Of a stretch of DNA of 64,000 nt, positions 22,661 to 35,247 are shown in pieces. Both the position numbers and the translations under genes were made by a program. Position 1 is the first letter of the stretch. Every line of letters begins with the position of its first letter. Location: NCBI GenBank assembly GCA_029747015.1, contig JAKOGI010000027.1, positions 514,001-578,000 on the forward strand, read 5' to 3'. This stretch comes from Carnegiea gigantea (Eukaryota; Streptophyta; Magnoliopsida; Caryophyllales; Cactaceae). The notes under the pieces are model-generated. The model did no database searches. It was not told the DNA's origin and saw nothing but the letters and a program-made list of their open reading frames with translations.

Positions 22661-23169
22661 TTTGTGGTATGACATCACTTTCTAAGTTCAATGAGTGACA
22701 ACTTTGCATAGTGATTGGATGTACTAATATATTTTATCCCATGGTAAGAGTATTTGAATACTGTAATGTTATAAGAGGTTGAGTTTTATACTCTTAATAG
22801 ATCTTGATTGAATGGCTTGTGTTATAGGAGCATATTTCTAAGGTCTACCTAAGTGAGTGTGAAGTGTGGCCGCTTCAAAGAGCAACGGGGCTTGGCTTGA
22901 TGCACTCATGATGGATATGAACACATGGCCGGATAATAGTGTCAAATATTAAGTGTGTAATGAGATTTGTATGTGAAATATATCCAATTAATCAAAGAGG
23001 ATGAATACTTCAAAGACTTGTCTACTATTTACATTCAGATTAATTGAAATTATATTTCACTAAATGGAAGTTCAAATTGCGAGTTACTTCTCTTATGCAT
23101 AAATCTCCTTGTATTCTTGGTTGTGATTGTGTGTTTGTTGGAATGGCGGGGGTTTGTTCTATATCTTGG

Positions 23170-23183
23170 AAAAGATGGGGGAT
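23170..23183 (+). other. Polypurine tract
   Basis: AAAAGATGGGGGAT directly before the right LTR, the usual second-strand primer position. Confidence 0.75.
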
Positions 23184-23608
23184 TGTTGGAATTTTCGAAG
23201 AATAAAATAAAAATGACAGGTTTTTATAGTGCTTATCCGAAAAGGTGGATAAGTATGATGCCCTTTCAGGTTTACCCACCTTATCCAATCCTTTTGGTGA
23301 AAAGGTGGATAAGTATGGTACCTCTTCAAGATTTAACCGCCCTATCCATTTTTGGTGTCTCTTCCGCCATAATCACTCCTCTATATAAGGAGAAGTGAAG
23401 TCACAATCACGGGCACAAAATCAATGTGAGTGACTGCAACACCCTCATCGATTAACTTTTGAGAGAACCTTGAAACACACACTTGTTTTTACCAAGTAGA
23501 TTATCACTAAGATTATTTGTGGTACAACAAATAAGTCTTAAGGGAAGTGTTCATTTTCAGGATTTACTTGGTTTATCCTGTACTACATTCAACCCAATTT
23601 TTCTATCA
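23184..23608 (+). repeat. Right LTR of the copia element (425 bp)
   Basis: Matches the left LTR over its length apart from substitutions and one missing 60-bp unit. Confidence 0.92.
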
Positions 23609-23717
23609 GTTTTAGACTTAGAATAAGGTATTAATTGGAGAATCTATTCAAAATGATGCCAAGCTTTCATAAGTTGGGCCAAATTAAAGTAAAAATTGGG
23701 AGAAAAATTCTTAGTTT

Positions 23718-23837
23718 GTTTTTAGGGTTGGATTAATATAGGAGTGTGTAAGTGTTTTGCAAAAACTGTAGCTATTTTGCCAAGTTTAGTATTTGTGGGG
23801 GAAAAAAAATGGTTGTTAAGAGTTTTAGACTTAGATG
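23718..23837. repeat. Copy 2 of the local duplication, the empty site of the copia insertion
   Basis: Matches 18123-18232 and then runs without interruption through GTTTTAGACTTAGA, which is the sequence that follows the right LTR at 23609. It therefore shows the pre-insertion state of copy 1. Confidence 0.7.
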
Positions 23838-24560
23838 AAGATGTTAACTAGAGTTAATCTCTTTGCGACATAAGGATTGAGTTAAACTCTTTTTTTTTTT
23901 CCCTAATTCATTATTGGAGTTAAATTGTTAGAAAAATGCAAGATTTAAAATGGATTGATATGTTCTCATCTGCCTTAAGAATGGATGATCCTACTGTAAA
24001 TGCTAACTACAACAATACCAATCGGTATAGTATTAAGTACTTATCTCGAAAATTAACCATATATATCTCTTTAATATTCAAACTCACTTTTTCAAAAGAA
24101 AAATTAGTATTTGAATTTATTTTATTAATTGATTTCAAAATTTATGGATTGTTTAAGCTGTATGCATGTGTTGTATTTATATTTGTGAAAATATATGTTC
24201 ACAAATACTTTGTCTTCTAAACTCTCTAAATTCGATAATGATGTATATACATTAATAACCTTATTAATCCATTAATTAGTATAGCACTTAATAACATCTG
24301 TAATGGGAAGAACATGAAAAGTCTAGTCGATAGATTTGAAAATTGAATTGTGAGTGGGAAAAAAAATAAAAGGACATAAAATACAATAAATTCAAACAAT
24401 TAATAACACGACACTTGACACAAGCATGTAAGACTACTCAATTTTATCTATAGTAATATGGATAGATTGGGATGACTTATTTAAAATCATGCCAAACTTA
24501 CATAAGTTGGGCCAAATTAATGTCAAAATTAAAGAAAAGTTCTTAGTTTTATATCATGTG
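23838..24560. other. Intergenic; a third partial copy of the local repeat at 24470-24560
   Basis: AT-rich. The stretch at 24470-24560 (GATGACTTATTTAAAATCATGCC...CATAAGTTGGGCCAAATTAA) resembles 23636-23715, the sequence between the copia element and copy 2. So the old repeat once had at least two or three units here. Confidence 0.5.
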
Positions 24561-24583
24561 GTTTAAATTTGCACACCACAAAT

Positions 24584-24719
24584 TGGGCCGTTGAGAACTC
24601 AGTTTAGGCATAAGCGAGTGGGCTGAACATTCTGACTCCGACCCGCCCATATACAAGTACTACAAAAGTACCGGGGACCGGAAAAAAAAAAAAAAAACAG
24701 GTGGGCAGGGTTAGGGTTT
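24584..24719 (+). promoter_or_regulatory. RPL7 promoter: two site II motifs and a telo-box
   Basis: TGGGCC at 24584-24589 and TGGGCT at 24619-24624 match the site II element (TGGGCY, bound by TCP factors). TTAGGGTTT at 24711-24719 is a telo-box. The pair is the known signature of plant ribosomal protein promoters. An A17 run lies between them. Transcription probably starts shortly after 24720. Confidence 0.7.
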
Positions 24720-24810
24720 TAGGAGCTGTATAAGTTACGCAGCATCTCCAATCTGCCCCATTTCACTCGGCATTCTACTGCTCGGCCTCCGTCGACCTGC
24801 ATCTTCCAAG
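24720..24810 (+). other. RPL7: RPL7 5' leader exon (approximate)
   Basis: The leader ends TTCCAAG|GTACACAC at 24810. A leader intron 24811-25452 ends TTAAGCAG, two bases before the ATG. The start of the exon is only estimated. Confidence 0.55.
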
Positions 24811-25454
24811 GTACACACTTTCACTTTCTGTCTTCTCCTTCATGCCCTCTTGTTGATTCCCAATTTAGGGTTTCATTCTGCATTGTGTTGTTCTGTCATT
24901 TTAATTTGCGTTTCTTACTGTTTTCGTGATTCTGGAAATTTAAGGGATCGAATTCGTGTTCTTTTCATTCTCAAGTGGATGCGTGTAAATCCCATTTGTT
25001 AGAAGCCTTTGGATGATTTAAGTTGTTTCATTCTGCATGTTAGATTGTAGTTTAACGCCTCTTTTTTAGGAAAATGCCAAAAAAATGTGTTTGATGGTGT
25101 TTGGTAGAGTTTTTTAGTTGGATCATAGGATGTTGATTAAGCCAAATTTAACAAGAGAATGTCTACAATTTTTTCATAGTCTATTGGGTGCTAAATAGCT
25201 TGGTTAGTCGAGCAATTGAGGTCGTCTTAGCACTTGATTTGAAGTCTCGCTTGATCAGCTTGGAGGCTTTCATTAGCAGTGTAGCAGTGTTAGAGCCGTT
25301 CAAGAATTCAAGGAAGTGGAGTAAATACCATTTTGATATAAATGACTGTTCTACTACATCTAGGATGGGCTAATTCTGGGCCGTTTAGATGTGGTCATAT
25401 GCTTTTGTTATGATGGGGGTAGTCACTGTTGTAAATTGTGACTGTTAAGCAGAG

Positions 25455-27346
<1,892 letters not shown>

Positions 27347-27700
27347 GTGATAGAAAGAACTCCTTTTGAGCTACATTGTGTTTGTTTAGGTTTCGACAGT
27401 TAAAAAACAGTTTTTTCAAGAAGTTTTGGTTAGTGGTACACCTAATGATGAAGTATCTACCACCGGATTTAATTTTCCATTATCATTGAATGAACCATAT
27501 GAGTTTTGTTCCCATTATATACATTGTCTCGTTTACACACAAGCTCTGTGCCGTGAAGATCTATGTTGTAAGAAGTATTAGTCATCTTTCATCTCGTCAT
27601 CCAGATTTACTCCTAGTCCTATGAGTATGATGTCCAATGCGAGCACATAATATACCTTTCTCAATGGTTATTGTGGGCAATTTTGATGGGGATATGATAT
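27347..27700 (+). other. RPL7 3' untranslated region and spacer
   Basis: Non-coding sequence after the stop. ATTGAATGAA near 27485 is the best polyadenylation-signal-like motif. Nothing else seen before the MITE. Confidence 0.45.
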
Positions 27701-28102
27701 TGAAAATCCATTTGATCCTTAGAAAATTTGGTGAAAAAAAAGTTGAAAGGAAAAAAATGTGAAGGAAAAAAAGGGGGAGAAAGTGAATTCTTTTCTCTTG
27801 TTTGGATTAAACAAAAAATACAAGAATTTAATAAGAAATTTGAATGTTGATGAATTACTTGAATTATGTTGATATCATCTAAGCAGTGCAAGGTTGGAGG
27901 TGCTTAAGAATTTTTTTGGGAACTTTTCCTAAACTTTTCTCGTAATTTTATGAGGAAAATTTTAGCATTTGTTTCCAATAATTTTTTTTTACCTAATTTT
28001 CTTCCCCTTTTTTTGCGATTTTCTTTATACCAAACGCAAGAAGCAAAAAATATTTTCTCAATTTTTTTCTTTCCACCAAATTTTTCAAAGTTAAACGGAG
28101 CC
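27701..28102. mobile_element. MITE of the GGCTCYGTTTGG family, eroded copy
   Basis: The right end is GTTAAACGGAGCC followed by TAA (28103-28105). The left end (AAAATCCATTTGATCC then AGAAAATTTGGTG) is a degraded version of the same repeat. Its interior lines up with the reverse complement of the element at 54381-54769 (AAATTTGGTGGAAAG ... TGTTGATATCATCTAAG...). Harbinger-like by its TAA flank. Confidence 0.6.
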
Positions 28103-28205
28103 TAAAGCTACTTTTTAGTGAGGCAGCAAGCAATTTAGGTAATTCTCCTTAGTAAGATTTCTATTTGGTTGTGCTTACTATTGATGGAGAAAGGGGCGAG
28201 ACTAT

Positions 28206-28418
28206 GGGCCTGTTTTTTTTGGGTAAATTGGGGTGGGTAAAAAGGTGAAGTAGGTTAAAATATGTTGAATTGGGTTAAAGTAGGTTGAATTTTTTTATGT
28301 GATAAATTGAATTTGGTTAAAATAGTAGAAGTGGGTTGAAGTAGGTTAAAGTGGATTGAAGTGGGTTGAAGTGGATTGAGGTGAGTATTTTGAATTGACC
28401 CATGAAAAAAAGAGGTCC
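28206..28418. mobile_element. Harbinger-like MITE D, 213 bp, TSD TAT
   Basis: Starts GGGCCTGTTTTTTTTGGG, then TAAATTGGGGTGGGTAAA; ends GACCCATGAAAAAAAGAGG then TCC. TAT flanks at 28203-28205 and 28419-28421. Interior GTAGGTTGAAGTGG units. Confidence 0.75.
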
Positions 28419-28421
28419 TAT

Positions 28422-30058
28422 GAACAGAATTTTGTGATTTTGAGTGATTGTAGTATGTCAATTGAGTTTATTGCTTTATATAATGTATTTTGAATGAATA
28501 TGATTGCCATTGGCGGGGGGGGGGGGGGGGTACTTTTATTAGCCTAACGTTTTCTAAACTAATGGCAAAAGACTGATGTGTTACTTAAATTTGGCAAAAC
28601 GCAATCAAATCTTCGTTTGTTCATGCTATGTATTCGTATGTGCGCCTAACGATGTTGGTTCAATTTCAAGTGTTTTAGCCCTTGAAAACGAGACAACCAA
28701 GAACAAGTGAAGCACATGCAATCCATTAACGGATGAATTTAAGATCCGAGTTCTTGTCAGCCATTTTTTTAAATTTTATTTTTTACAACGTTGGTTAGCA
28801 ATCCCATAGAAATGTTCATATCTCGTGAGAATACTTGAGTAAGGGAAGGTATAAAGGATATAAAGGGGGTAAGTGCGAGAAAAGTACCCTCATATCTCTA
28901 CTGAAATTTAAACTTTAACCTCCTTATTGAAAGATAAGTCAATTTTTACTAGACCACTTATTTGATGATTTGACATTCTGATACGGTACATGAAAGATTT
29001 TCCCTAGTACCAGAGGAATTGGTTTATATAGGTCTGAGGAGGCATCCTCTTAGGAAATAATAAATGTGACAATGTCCTAGAGTTTAGTCTCTTGGTTCAA
29101 AGCAATTGGGGGGATACTTTACAAGTGTGCAAAAATTTTGTTTGGAAAGATCATTAAAGTGATCGCATGGCTAGTTAGGTGTTTGTTCTTGAATCTTGAG
29201 GTTTTTGGGGGTGGCATTGCCTTTTGACTGTATACTTAGGAAGTAATATGCACTAATATGACAAGACTAAGCTTTTTGGATAAATTAAAGTTTGGGGTAG
29301 ATCCCTTATCAGAAGATTGATTAAATTTATTATTTTTATGTAAATGCCTATATTTTGTTTTAAATAAACAGCATATTATCGTTATTATTGGTGGTTGGAT
29401 ACTTGAGTATATATTATCTTAACAAAGGTATATTTGAATAATGTATAATTAATGACCAATTGGTTTAATTAATTATTTTTCTTTAAAAATATATACGTTC
29501 CACCATTAAAATTTGAGATATAACATAAGTTTGGAAAGTGTCATCGTGATTGATAAGAAGTAGAAAGGTTGTGTGATATGCTTCAATAGTTCTGACTAAG
29601 AAAGGGAAAATAATAGTTATCCTATGAGAGTATAAAGTCAATTTCTAATTGAGCAAAATATTATAGGTGGTATACCATGAGGATACAAATCTAATTGCTC
29701 ATTTATTCACTCAATTTTGAAGTAATGATATTGAGACATTATTCACTCATTACCACGGTCAATGTGGTAATATACAAATGTACAACCTCAACACAGAGGC
29801 TTTGTCACTTATTTGGTATGTTATGTTCATCACACTAAAGATTCCTTTTGTTGGAGACCTAACAGCTTAGGTGAATTCAGTGCAAAATTGGCTACATGGA
29901 TTGCCAATGATACACACCCACATGAGACTTCCAAATGACCTATTAATTGGATTTGGAAAATCGACATTGTCAAAAATTTAAATTTAATTTTTTTTTTATG
30001 GTTGATCCCTTGGTAAATTTTCAACATTATTGAAGACGTTCACGCTTGATCGAGTTAG
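28422..30058. other. Intergenic, with a G-run at 28514-28531
   Basis: AT-rich sequence without supported frames. A run of about 18 G follows GGC at 28512. The end of this stretch may belong to the LINE fossil that follows. Confidence 0.4.
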
Positions 30059-30238
30059 GGTACTCATATTATCACTAGCTATATTTTCAGAAAGACAAAT
30101 ATAGTAGCAGACTGGATGTTCAAGTTTAGGCATTTCATCACAGGATCATTCTTCTCAAATTTATGTTTTTCACCAATTCTTAGACCTACACTAACCGATG
30201 ATTTAGTTGGACGGACTTTTGTGAGAAGATGCGTCTAA
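30059..30238 (+). pseudogene. RNase H tail of a plant LINE (fossil)
   Basis: One open frame of 59 codons ends TAA at 30236-30238. It reads HIITSYIFRKTNIVADWMF, then a Ser/Phe-rich stretch, then LRPTLTDDLVGRTFVRRC. That is the end of the RNase H domain in plant LINE polyproteins (R-E-x-N-x-x-A-D-x-L-A ... P-x-x-L-x-x-x-L-x-x-D-x-x-G). The Glu before the A-D motif is Lys here. Upstream sequence is too decayed to follow. Confidence 0.5.
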
Positions 30239-30514
30239 CATTCTCCATTTAACCTTTACCATTGTGGAAAAAAATGTTCTCACCCTCTTCTTCTCTTGTG
30301 TTTTTAGGGGATTTCAATCATTTCTTTAAATCCTTTTTCTTTGGTAGCCCCTTCCCCCCCTTTTTTTGTGTTTGTTCTTTTATTCATATATTTGTAAATT
30401 TCAACCCTTATCATGCATATAGATTGGAGACGTAAGAGTTCCTATCCATATATGATATATTGAACTCTTTTACACAATAGTTCATTTGTAGCGATATTTT
30501 TTTGTACTTTGATG

Positions 30515-31196
30515 TAGACCTGATCAACAAGCTGGGCCCTGCCCGTCCCGTCGTGACCGATCCTTAAAAAAGAGGGTTGGGGCTAACTTTTTTTTGTCTC
30601 CGACCCGCCCCGAACCTCAAATTGAGGATATCCAACTATGATGAAGATCGAGTTCGAATAGAGGGTTTGACCCTCTGACCTGACCCGATGACCCTCAATT
30701 TTTTAAAAAAATTAAAATTTAAAATCAAAATAAAATACTTTAGATTTCATTTGTTTCAAGCCTTTCTGCTTCCTACTTTCTCACCTGCTCTTCTTCCCCC
30801 CTAATTCATCTCTCCAAGTCTCACTATTTCTTAACCATCTAATGCTCCCTCTTTGCTATTTGGCATAGCGGTTTAAGTGAACTAATCATTTTAACCATTA
30901 AAGCATGCATCAAAATATTTGTACATTTTTCACCTGATCTTCTGTTTATTACAATGTTTGGTGTTGAAATTTATCATAAGAATGAAAGTTACTAAAAAAT
31001 CTCATTTTTTATATAGGGAAGGTTTGAGGGTAGATTCTGACCTGATGACACGAGAGCACCTACAGGATCAGGATCACCGTTGAGGGTATGCCAACCCAAA
31101 TGAGGGTCGGGTAGAGTTAGGGTTGAGAAAACTCTGCCTGCCGACCATCGTGATCTGACCCTCAGCTCGCCCAAATTCTCAATTTGATCAGGTCTA
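30515..31196. mobile_element. hAT-type MITE, 682 bp, perfect 8-bp TSD
   Basis: Both ends carry TAGACCTGATCAA as inverted repeats (30515-30527 and 31184-31196). CTTTGATG flanks it at 30507-30514 and 31197-31204. The sub-terminal parts are G/C-rich (GACCCGCCCCGAAC, GAGGGTCGGG); the middle is AT-rich. No frame for transposase. Confidence 0.88.
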
Positions 31197-31204
31197 CTTT
31201 GATG

Positions 31205-33170
31205 AAGAAAACATTTTAATTGACCTCTTTTAAAGTTAGACACGAATCTTAGAGGTTACTTTATAATTCTCTCTCATCTTGTATAAAGAGGTCATCTTAA
31301 AGGTCGATGGTAAAAGGTTCATGGTAAAAGGTTCACATATAAGGTTTTTTTTTTTTTTTTTACTTGAAGGCTTACTACAGGGCTTGAGCAAAACCAACCC
31401 ATACAAAACAATTAAAGCAGTAATGAATCATGCAGAATCCAGGGTTGAAGACAACCTACCAAAAGAAAGCATAAGAAGAAAGTAAGATTCCTAGGAGTAG
31501 AGATAACCTAATTGTCGACAAACATTTAGTAGCAGAGAAGTCAGATGACCTTTTCAATGTCAATATGTTCTCAATGGAAATATGATTGAGCCAGCCAGAT
31601 GAATGTACCCCTAACGATTGAAGCGGGTCAGTCGATTAATAACTCTTCAGCTAAAAGCCTAAAATCCTTAACCTTTCTAATAAGGACTTTTGACATATAG
31701 ATTGTTGGAGTCATGCAGATTTCCTGATGACTTAGTGTCTCTCTGAAAACTCATCTGCATATCCTTGAGAAATTGGACCGTAAAAGGAGAGAGGAAAAGA
31801 AAGGCAACGAGAAGGCTGAGCCAAGTAATAAATAGTGTAGCAAAATGGATAAAAGTGTAGCCAATTTAGGGAAGATGCACCCTAAAGATGCATAAGCATC
31901 CGATTGAATATTGTAAGATTTTTTGTACTTTGGAATCTTCTAAGTAATTGGTCATGGAGGTTTATAATAAGAAAAATGTTCGATTTAAAGGTATTGAAGA
32001 AGAAGAATTGGTTGCTCAAAATAGCAAAGAGTCTCTTACAAAAAATTAATATTGGAAGGACTAGTTCAAATTTTTTGATATACCGCTATTTAGCGTTACA
32101 TCTTTCCCTAATGCTTGATACTTGTTTTGAACATCATGAAAGCGAAAATTTAGTTGTTAAGGGGGTGAGATTTGATTAGTAACTTTATATATACTTTGTA
32201 TGGGCTTTTGCCAGCTAATTATTAAAAAGGTGTATTCCCATTATAGTTCTAGTTCTTCTTCCTTATGGTTTTCACTTTAAATATGGAAAAATAAAGATAG
32301 CATAAAACCACAGATATTAGAAAAATAAGAGCATCATATCCCATCCAAAATTTGCAGATGTTTGCACTGAAGTTTTCCATAAGTCTTATCATCAATCTTA
32401 AGGCCAAGGAAAAACACATGCCATCATTTTTAAGGTTATGATATTATTATCTATAAGTTTTTTCACATGCTTCATACTTTATAAGTATGAGGTAGTAAAC
32501 AATAATTAAAGGCGTTTAAAAAAATAAAAACAACAAAAGATATGAAACAAAGACTAAACTTGAAAATAAAAACAACAAAAGATATGAAACAAAGACTAAA
32601 TTATAACAAAAGTTAAATACATTTTTTTTTTCCAGCATTTGAAATAAGTCAAATACTAGCTTTTTCTTAGAGGGGTGTTTAATTTATGTTTTTCTTCATT
32701 TATTCATTAATATAGCAAATAAGAAAAATGTTATTTTCTCTTTTTTTGTGAGGGGGAGGGGTGTTATGGATGTAGTAAATATAATGTTTTATAAAACAAA
32801 AAAAGAAAAATGGAAGAGAATTTTAGATGTTCCCCAAAATGCAACAATTCATAGGCTCTTCACTTGGAGGTTATATAAGAGGAAAGTACTAAAGAAGTGA
32901 AAGTTCCATTCTATTATCCATGAAAGTCGAAACTCTACTGGGGAGTGGGAATGTCTTTAATATAAATGAAAAAGGGTTGGAGAAAACAACAAAAAATAAT
33001 TTTTTAAAAAAATAGAAAATTTATTACACAAGTGAGACCCTGAGAGAGAGACCAACGAAAGAGGAGAGTGAAAAAAAAAAAAAAAGGGAAATAGCAGCGA
33101 TCGAGGGTTGCAACAAAATCTAATTCCCCCCTCTTGCAAAATCAGCAAAAAAACACCCAAAACCCAGAAA
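31205..33170. other. Intergenic; T-tract and short direct repeats
   Basis: A T17 tract at 31347-31363 followed by ACTTGAAGGCTTACTACAGG could be the tail of a minus-strand retroelement I cannot name. GGTAAAAGGTTCA is repeated in tandem near 31307-31333. No frame with recognisable content. Confidence 0.4.
32521..32604. repeat. 42-bp tandem duplication
   Basis: AAAATAAAAACAACAAAAG starts at 32521 and again at 32563; the two 42-bp copies are identical until their last few bases. Confidence 0.85.
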
Positions 33171-33987
33171 AATTAAAAAAAAAAAAATTGAGAGAGGAGC
33201 AAATGCACTAGAGGAGAGAGAGAAGAAGCAGAAGAAGAAGCGAAGATGGGTGTTGTTCATTCTTTTGCAGAGGATTCGAAGGAGAAAAATTCATCCTTTT
33301 TGTTTACTACCCTTCAAGCTTCCTGCTTCGAAGAATAAGGTCAGAAATTGATCAAAATCTTTGCCCCCCTTTTCAGAAAGCTTGTTATATCATTCTCTGG
33401 ATATATACTTGAATTACCCATTTTTTGTGTTTTCCCTGAATTTGTGCTTTTAAAGTTCGAATTTTTGGGGGAAAAATCAGGGAGCCTTTGATCTTATCTG
33501 TTTTGAGTTGAACTTGGCGATCCCACTGCTTAAAGGGGAAATTTTGGGGGTGCCCAGTTGGTCAATTTTGAATTGCAAATGAGGGATTTTGAGCAACACT
33601 ATAGTTGGCCGCTTTACAATTTTTACCGTTTGAAGTTGAGGCGTTGTAAGCTCTATTGCCTTTTTGGGTGATTTTGAAGTTAGGGTTTTCTAATTTTTCT
33701 TGCAGATTTGGAATATAAGGTAGTTGATTTGAGTGTTTGGTACCCCTTGCTGCAACTTAGATCTCTGTTTGGGTGACTCATTTTAGAATTTAGGGTTTTG
33801 GAGGTAGCAAGCATATGTTATGAGTTCACATTTTGGTAATTCGGGTGAGTTCAATTTCTGGGTTTACTGTTTACTTTGGGGCTTGGAGTAGAATGTTGCT
33901 GGGGTTTGAACTGGTTGGTTGGCTGGTTTGTTGTTGGCAGTAGTTGGATTTTGTTGTGTATGAGTTACTGCATTTGAGTGTAATAAA
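33171..33987 (+). other. Probable leader of the ADA1-like gene
   Basis: A purine-rich stretch (GAGAGAGGAG, GAAGAAGCAGAAG) near 33190-33245 looks like a 5' leader. A possible intron runs from the donor AATAAG|GTCAGA near 33340 to an acceptor such as TTGGCAG near 33941. Exact ends are not determined. Confidence 0.4.
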
Positions 33988-35247
33988 ATGCAACCAGAAA
34001 AGAGTGCACAGATGGGTACGGGTGAATTGAAGTCTCAGTTGCTTAAGAAGATTGGGCCTGAGAGGTTCAAGAGGTACTTCTATTGTTTGAATAGATTTAT
34101 AAACCAGAAGTTAAGTAAGAGTGACTTTGACAAGTCATGTTATCGGTTACTTGGGAGGGAAAACCTCCCTTTGCATAATCAGATAATAAGGGCCATTCTG
34201 AAGAATGCTTGTAGTGCCAAGGCCCCTCCTCCACCAAATCATGAAGCGGGGCCCGCAAAACCTGCCTCCACAATTGGGAGGAGCTTGCCTGTTTTAGAGG
34301 ACGGGCATGGTCAGGCTGCTGTTCTTCACCACAATCAAGGTTCAGTGGCGCCTATTTGGTCAAATGGTGTTGCTTTGCCGATGTCACCAAGAAAGGGGAG
34401 ATCTGTCATGCGTGACAGGAAGCTCAGAGATAGACCGAGTCCTCTTGGTCCAAACGGGAGGACAGATTCGGCTTCACATCAGTCAACTGGAACTGAAGAT
34501 AGTGGAGGTAAGACAGTAGAGAATGGGGATTTGACCCCTTGTGATTATCAAAGGCCTTTGCAGCAGCCACGAGGACTTGCTGAACAACCTGAAAACGAGG
34601 AGAGATTGATGATAAAGAAACCTGCAGATACTCGGGGTTTTGTACAAGGTAAAGACCAGAATAATGGAGCTTTTGTTGAGGATGGAGAAGAGGTGGAACA
34701 AGCCAGCCGCTTGAAGCTCTCCAGAAGTCCTCTGCTTGCTCCTCTGGGAATTCCATTTTGCTCAGCTAGTATTGGTGGTGCCCGGAAAGCGTTACCTGTG
34801 TCAAACATTGGTGACTACATTAGCTGCTTTGATTCTGCCGAACTCTCTGATGCTGAGACACTTAGGAGACGTATGGAGCAGATTGCAGCAACCCAAGGTC
34901 TTGGAGGTGTTACATTAGAATGTGCTAATACCCTGAATAACATGGTGGATATATATTTGAAGAGGTTAATCAGATCTTGTGTAGAATTAGTTGGAGCAAG
35001 ATCTAAAAGTGACAAGTCTAAGTATCCCGTCCAGAAACAGCAAATCCATGGCAAGCTTATCAATGGCCTCTGGCCAAGTAATCACTTACATTCACAAAGT
35101 GGTTGTGGCCCTGTGGAGGAACACAGAGGAGTTCATTCCGTATCTCTGCTTGATTTTAAGGTTGCCATGGAGCTGAATCCTCAGGAACTTGGAGAAGACT
35201 GGCCTTTGTTGCTGGAGAAAATATCCGTGCAGGCATTTGAGGAATAA
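33988..35247 (+). CDS. ADA1: ADA1/TADA1-like SAGA subunit (Hfi1 family)
   Basis: A structural subunit of the SAGA histone-acetyltransferase coactivator in the nucleus; its family (SAGA-Tad1) holds SAGA together through a histone-fold partner of TAF12. The 419-residue frame is uninterrupted, as in Arabidopsis relatives. Residues 10-70 carry the signature start (GELKSQLLKKIGPERFKRYF, YCLNRFINQKLSKSDFDKSC, NLPLHNQIIRAILKNA). The middle is low-complexity and basic (RDRKLRDRPSPLGPNGRTD). Residues 250-330 form the second conserved block (LLAPLGIPFCSASIGGARKA, ETLRRRMEQIAATQGLGGV, ANTLNNMVDIYLKRLIRSC), the histone-fold-like part. The end (LLDFKVAMELNPQELGEDWP) also fits the family. ATG 33988 is chosen because the MQPE start matches relatives. 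No damage seen. Confidence 0.85.
   Translation: MQPEKSAQMGTGELKSQLLKKIGPERFKRYFYCLNRFINQKLSKSDFDKSCYRLLGRENLPLHNQIIRAILKNACSAKAPPPPNHEAGPAKPASTIGRSLPVLEDGHGQAAVLHHNQGSVAPIWSNGVALPMSPRKGRSVMRDRKLRDRPSPLGPNGRTDSASHQSTGTEDSGGKTVENGDLTPCDYQRPLQQPRGLAEQPENEERLMIKKPADTRGFVQGKDQNNGAFVEDGEEVEQASRLKLSRSPLLAPLGIPFCSASIGGARKALPVSNIGDYISCFDSAELSDAETLRRRMEQIAATQGLGGVTLECANTLNNMVDIYLKRLIRSCVELVGARSKSDKSKYPVQKQQIHGKLINGLWPSNHLHSQSGCGPVEEHRGVHSVSLLDFKVAMELNPQELGEDWPLLLEKISVQAFEE

Larger units (their letters stand above)
18238..23608 (+). mobile_element. Complete Ty1/copia retrotransposon, 5.37 kb, TSD GTTTT
   Basis: Two LTRs (18238-18721 and 23184-23608) start TGTTGGAATTTTC and end TTTTTCTATCA. GTTTT flanks the element at 18233-18237 and 23609-23613. 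A polypurine tract (AAAAGATGGGGGAT, 23170-23183) lies just before the right LTR. Gag, protease, integrase, RT and RNase H follow in copia order. The LTRs differ by scattered substitutions and by one 59-60-bp repeat unit, and the polyprotein has five stops and a frameshift: an old, inactive copy. No TGG-type primer binding site follows the left LTR. Confidence 0.95.

Noticed and set aside
34424..34808. Three minus-strand frames inside ADA1
   Set aside because: Antisense shadows of a conserved coding exon.
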